Positions 61,259 through 64,000 of a DNA stretch of 64,000 bases are shown here, in pieces. Made by a program: the position numbers and the translations under genes. Position 1 is the first letter of the stretch. The number at the start of each line of letters is the position of its first letter. The notes beneath the pieces were generated by a model. It worked only from the letters and a program-made list of their open reading frames with translations, had not been told where the DNA came from and ran no database searches. The stretch comes from Osedax frankpressi (lineage: Eukaryota; Annelida; Polychaeta; Sabellida; Siboglinidae). Location: assembly GCA_964035775.1 (NCBI GenBank), contig OZ038312.1, forward strand, positions 19,865,545 through 19,929,544, in the 5' to 3' direction.

Positions 61259-61488
61259 ATGGAGGAGTGGTGTCCACAATATGCTAGGGAAAGACACTCA
61301 CCTCATATCACATGTGTCTATAATGAATGTCGCCTATGTAAATTGTCATATCGTAACCGTAACAATCATGCTATTGTTATAGTTGTATTGACCACGTGGG
61401 TCGTGGACCATGGTCCGCATTTATGTAGATATGCCGTAGACTCATTGTGTTACTACACGAGCGGCCACACGCCCCTCCTCAAGTACAG

Positions 61489-61577
61489 GCTCTGGGGATA
61501 ATAGCGATCTGAATGCCTGGACCGATGACAATTGCTCCTCCATAACCGTTATCGATCAGTCCATTGCAAGCTCCTAG
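61489..61577 (+). CDS. Candidate extra terminal exon (possible alternative sHSP 3' end)
   Basis: After CCCCTCCTCAAGTACAG the plus strand reads SGDNSDLNAWTDDNCSSITV, then IDQSIASS and TAG, a serine- and acid-rich peptide like a protein C-terminus. It needs one nucleotide from the preceding exon; the sHSP donor at 59899 leaves two, so a small intermediate exon would be required. A 17-nt candidate after TTATAG near 61392 would fit the phase, but that is speculative. The frame from ATG 61259 over this stretch is a less likely alternative. Confidence 0.3.
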
Positions 61578-61923
61578 TTTACTATAGCAGGCATAAATAC
61601 TAATAGCATAGAGCTTACGATAATATATTACTATATAAGGTATAATATATTACTATATCATTGTATGTTGGGAACAATCTCTTCCCAAATTATATATTAT
61701 ATAATACCATAGTAAAATACAATGTCACTTTAACTTCCATATCAATATAAATGTGTTGCTTTGGGAAGATTATAGTAAAACATTGTTAAACAGTATGTAA
61801 TATTTTATACTAAGTCATATAGTTTTACAAGATCACAACATAATATATATGTTAATTAAATATATATGATATATATTAATAGGTATGTTATATATTAATA
61901 TATATGATATATATATATATATA

Positions 61924-61962
<39 letters not shown>

Positions 61963-62197
61963 TTCTTCTTTGCGTATGTATTTATATATTTTTTTGGAAA
62001 TAGTTGAATTACAAATATTTAACAAAATTAATAATATATAGATTATTTATTAATATGTAAATAGTTAATATATTTATGTACACACCCACACACACACATA
62101 CATACACACACACAAACACACACACACACAAACACACATATACATATATATATATATATAATAAATATTTTAAAATGCAAAATATATATATGTTTAC

Positions 62198-62238
<41 letters not shown>

Positions 62239-62460
62239 TATAATACGAGTGTAAGCATTATATCAGTAATCTTATAGCCAATTCGGAGTAATTCGATTTC
62301 ACAAATGGAAGGCAACATCCGGTGCGAGCTGAACACATATTCACCACATCTTGTCTGCGCGCATGCCTGGATCCCAGAAACGTTGGATGCCCATTAATTG
62401 CTCGAGATAAAGCTATTACGCAACACCAATATATAGCGAGTGTGAAAGAGCAAGAGAGCG
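61578..62460. other. AT-rich sequence with AT/AC microsatellites and one GC-richer patch
   Basis: (AT)n at 61915-61958 and 62201-62230, (CA)n at 62083-62140. The patch 62280-62440 is GC-richer and open on the minus strand (ALSRAINGHPTFLGSRHARR) but has no convincing splice borders; I cannot assign it. Confidence 0.45.
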
Positions 62461-62464
62461 AAAA

Positions 62465-62660
62465 GATGAATGAGTGAGTGAGTGAATGAGTGAGTGAGTT
62501 AGTGAGTGAGACAGTGAGTGAGTGAATGAGTATGTGAGATAGTTTGTAAGTTAGTGAGTAAGTGAGTGAGTGAGTAAGTAAGTGATTGAGTGAGTGAGTA
62601 AGTGAGTGAGTGAATAAGTGAGTGAGTGAGTAAGTGAGTGTGTGAGTGAGTGAGTAAATA
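62465..62660. repeat. GAGT/GTGA tetranucleotide array
   Basis: Interrupted (GTGA)n with GTAA and GAAT variants. The minus-strand SLTHSLTH frame is a repeat translation. Confidence 0.95.
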
Positions 62661-62935
62661 AAGAAGTGATATAGTGTATTAGCAAGGGATTTAGTATGTG
62701 AGAGAGTTAAAGAGAGAAAGCTGTTAGGATTAAGAAAGATAATATGAAGGAGTGTGTGAATGAACGAGTGAAAGAAAGATTGAGTGAGAGAGAGCGAGTT
62801 CCACAGTGAAGAAATTAGTCGGTCAATGGTTGAAAGATTCATGCATTAGCAACGAGGATACTTGTGAATATGGAAGTAAGGGTTGTGGGTGTTGAGATAT
62901 GAGAAAGCAAGCAAGTGAGTTAGACAATGAGAAGT

Positions 62936-63310
62936 GCTTAAGGAAGTGCTTAAGGAAGTACTTAAGGAAGTACTTAAGGAAGTACTTAAGGAAGTACTTA
63001 AGGAAGTACTTAAGGAAGTGCTTAAGGAAGTGATTAAGGAAGTACTTAAGGAAGTGCTTAAGGAAGTGCCTAAGGAAGTGCCTAAGGAAGTGCTTAATGA
63101 AGTGCTTAAGGAAGTACTTAAGGAAGTACTTAAGGAAGTGCCCAAGGAAGTACTTAAGGAAGTGCTTAAGGAAGTGCTTAAGGAAGTGCTTAAGGAAGTG
63201 CTTAAGGAAGTGCTTAAGGAAGTACTTAAGTAAGTACTTAAGGAAGGTCTTAATGAAGTGCCTAAGGAAGGTCTTAATGAAGAGCCTAAGGTAGTGCTTA
63301 AGGAAGTGCT
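62936..63310. repeat. 12-bp array (AAGTGCTTAAGG)
   Basis: About 31 copies, with AAGTACTTAAGG, AAGTGCCTAAGG and AAGGTCTTAATG variants. It contains the palindrome CTTAAG in nearly every unit. As 12 is divisible by three, long frames (KEVLKEVL plus, STSLSTSL minus) appear; not genes. Confidence 0.96.
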
Positions 63311-63409
63311 GTAGTAGTGAATTGTGAAAGATGATAAGTGTGAGTTGCCAATGAATAATAGATTAACAGAATCAATGAATGCTGAAATAGAGGAGAGAGT
63401 GTGAGTAAT

Positions 63410-63605
63410 ATGTGAGTGCGGGAATTAGGTAGTTATGGAGTCTGGAGGCATAGTACCAGGGAATGGAGTAGTGTAAGAATTAGGTAGTTATGGAGTCGGG
63501 AAGGCAGAGTATCTGGGAATGGAGTAGTGTAAGAATTAGGTAGTTATGGAGTCGGAAGTCAGAGTATCTGGGAATGGAGTAGTAGAAGAATTAAGTAGTT
63601 ATGAA
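63410..63605. repeat. Three ~58-bp tandem copies
   Basis: Units beginning GAATTAGGTAGTTATGGAGT and ending GGAATGGAGTAGTGTAA or similar; the second and third are closest to one another. Confidence 0.9.
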
Positions 63606-63828
63606 GTGAGTGAATGAGGAGAATACGATGAAGTAAGGGCGATAACTATATCGAGATATATTACTATTATTATATATATTAAATATTCTCTAGGGAGTTT
63701 TGTATGTAATTTAAAATGTATGTGGAGGATTTACTTCAAATTATGAATTAAATGTTTAAAATATTGTATTGCATAATATTCCATCATCAAATATATATTC
63801 ATAATTTAGACTTCTAATATGTGATCTG

Positions 63829-63881
<53 letters not shown>

Positions 63882-64000
63882 CTTTAATATCACAAATACA
63901 TATGTATGATTCTTAGTTGTTTCTTTATTGAGACATATTGATTTTACAGTATTATGTTCTTTTAATTAATTTTAAAATTTTTAATTCTCTCTTCTGTTCG
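63606..64000. other. AT-rich end of window with a (TA)n tract
   Basis: Alternating TA tract at about 63831-63880. Nothing else recognised. Confidence 0.6.

Noticed and set aside
62043-62842. Minus-strand frames with SLTHSLTH
   Set aside because: Translation of the GTGA and GT/AC microsatellites; the GC-richer part at 62280-62440 lacks convincing exon borders.

Overview
This is a very AT-rich stretch of an animal nuclear genome (AT visibly well above 70% outside exons and arrays), with the standard genetic code, GT-AG introns and no bacterial-style gene organisation. The genes point to a metazoan: an auxilin/cyclin-G-associated-kinase (GAK) co-chaperone, an F-box/LRR protein, a death-domain protein of IRAK/MALT1 type, an N-myristoylated stathmin-domain protein (STMND1-like) and a small heat shock protein. 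I cannot name the species or phylum from this window. No tRNA, rRNA or CRISPR array was seen.

Layout. (1) 2.4-14.3 kb, plus strand: 15 exons of an auxilin/GAK gene whose reading phase closes at every junction. It encodes the PTEN-like pseudophosphatase, the C2 domain, a clathrin/AP-2-binding linker and a C-terminal J domain; the 5' end lies outside the window or is unrecognised. A terminal exon of an opposite-strand gene sits inside one of its introns (5206-5340). (2) 15.4-21.2 kb, minus strand: an F-box/LRR gene. (3) 21.2-38.4 kb: AT-rich desert with a 2.3-kb two-word satellite, a two-exon death-domain fragment (31.8-32.2 kb) and several isolated coding-like islands. (4) 38.5-46.7 kb, minus strand: an STMND1-like gene with MGC-type N-terminus and a CpG-richer presumed promoter upstream (46.7-47.2 kb). 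(5) 47-53.8 kb: AT-rich, with TE relics and candidate micro-exons. (6) 54.0-59.9 kb: a compact cluster of small genes, namely a two-exon plus-strand candidate, a convergent three-exon minus-strand gene (82 codons plus stop), and, 211 bp away head to head, an sHSP gene in three exons. (7) 60-64 kb: repeats and a possible extra terminal exon.

The most striking property is that most long introns of the three best-supported genes carry their own private tandem array, each with a different unit (about 9-28 bp, one of about 81 bp) and, for many, a perfect palindrome, a G-run per unit or a captured splice site. The 81-bp array in the F-box gene copies the 3' splice site and the first ~33 nt of the next exon about 17 times, so that exon has a ladder of decoy acceptors, each leading to a stop. 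The last acceptor of the auxilin gene is also tandemly duplicated. Exon models here were built by eye from reading phase, splice consensus and family knowledge; transcript data would settle them.
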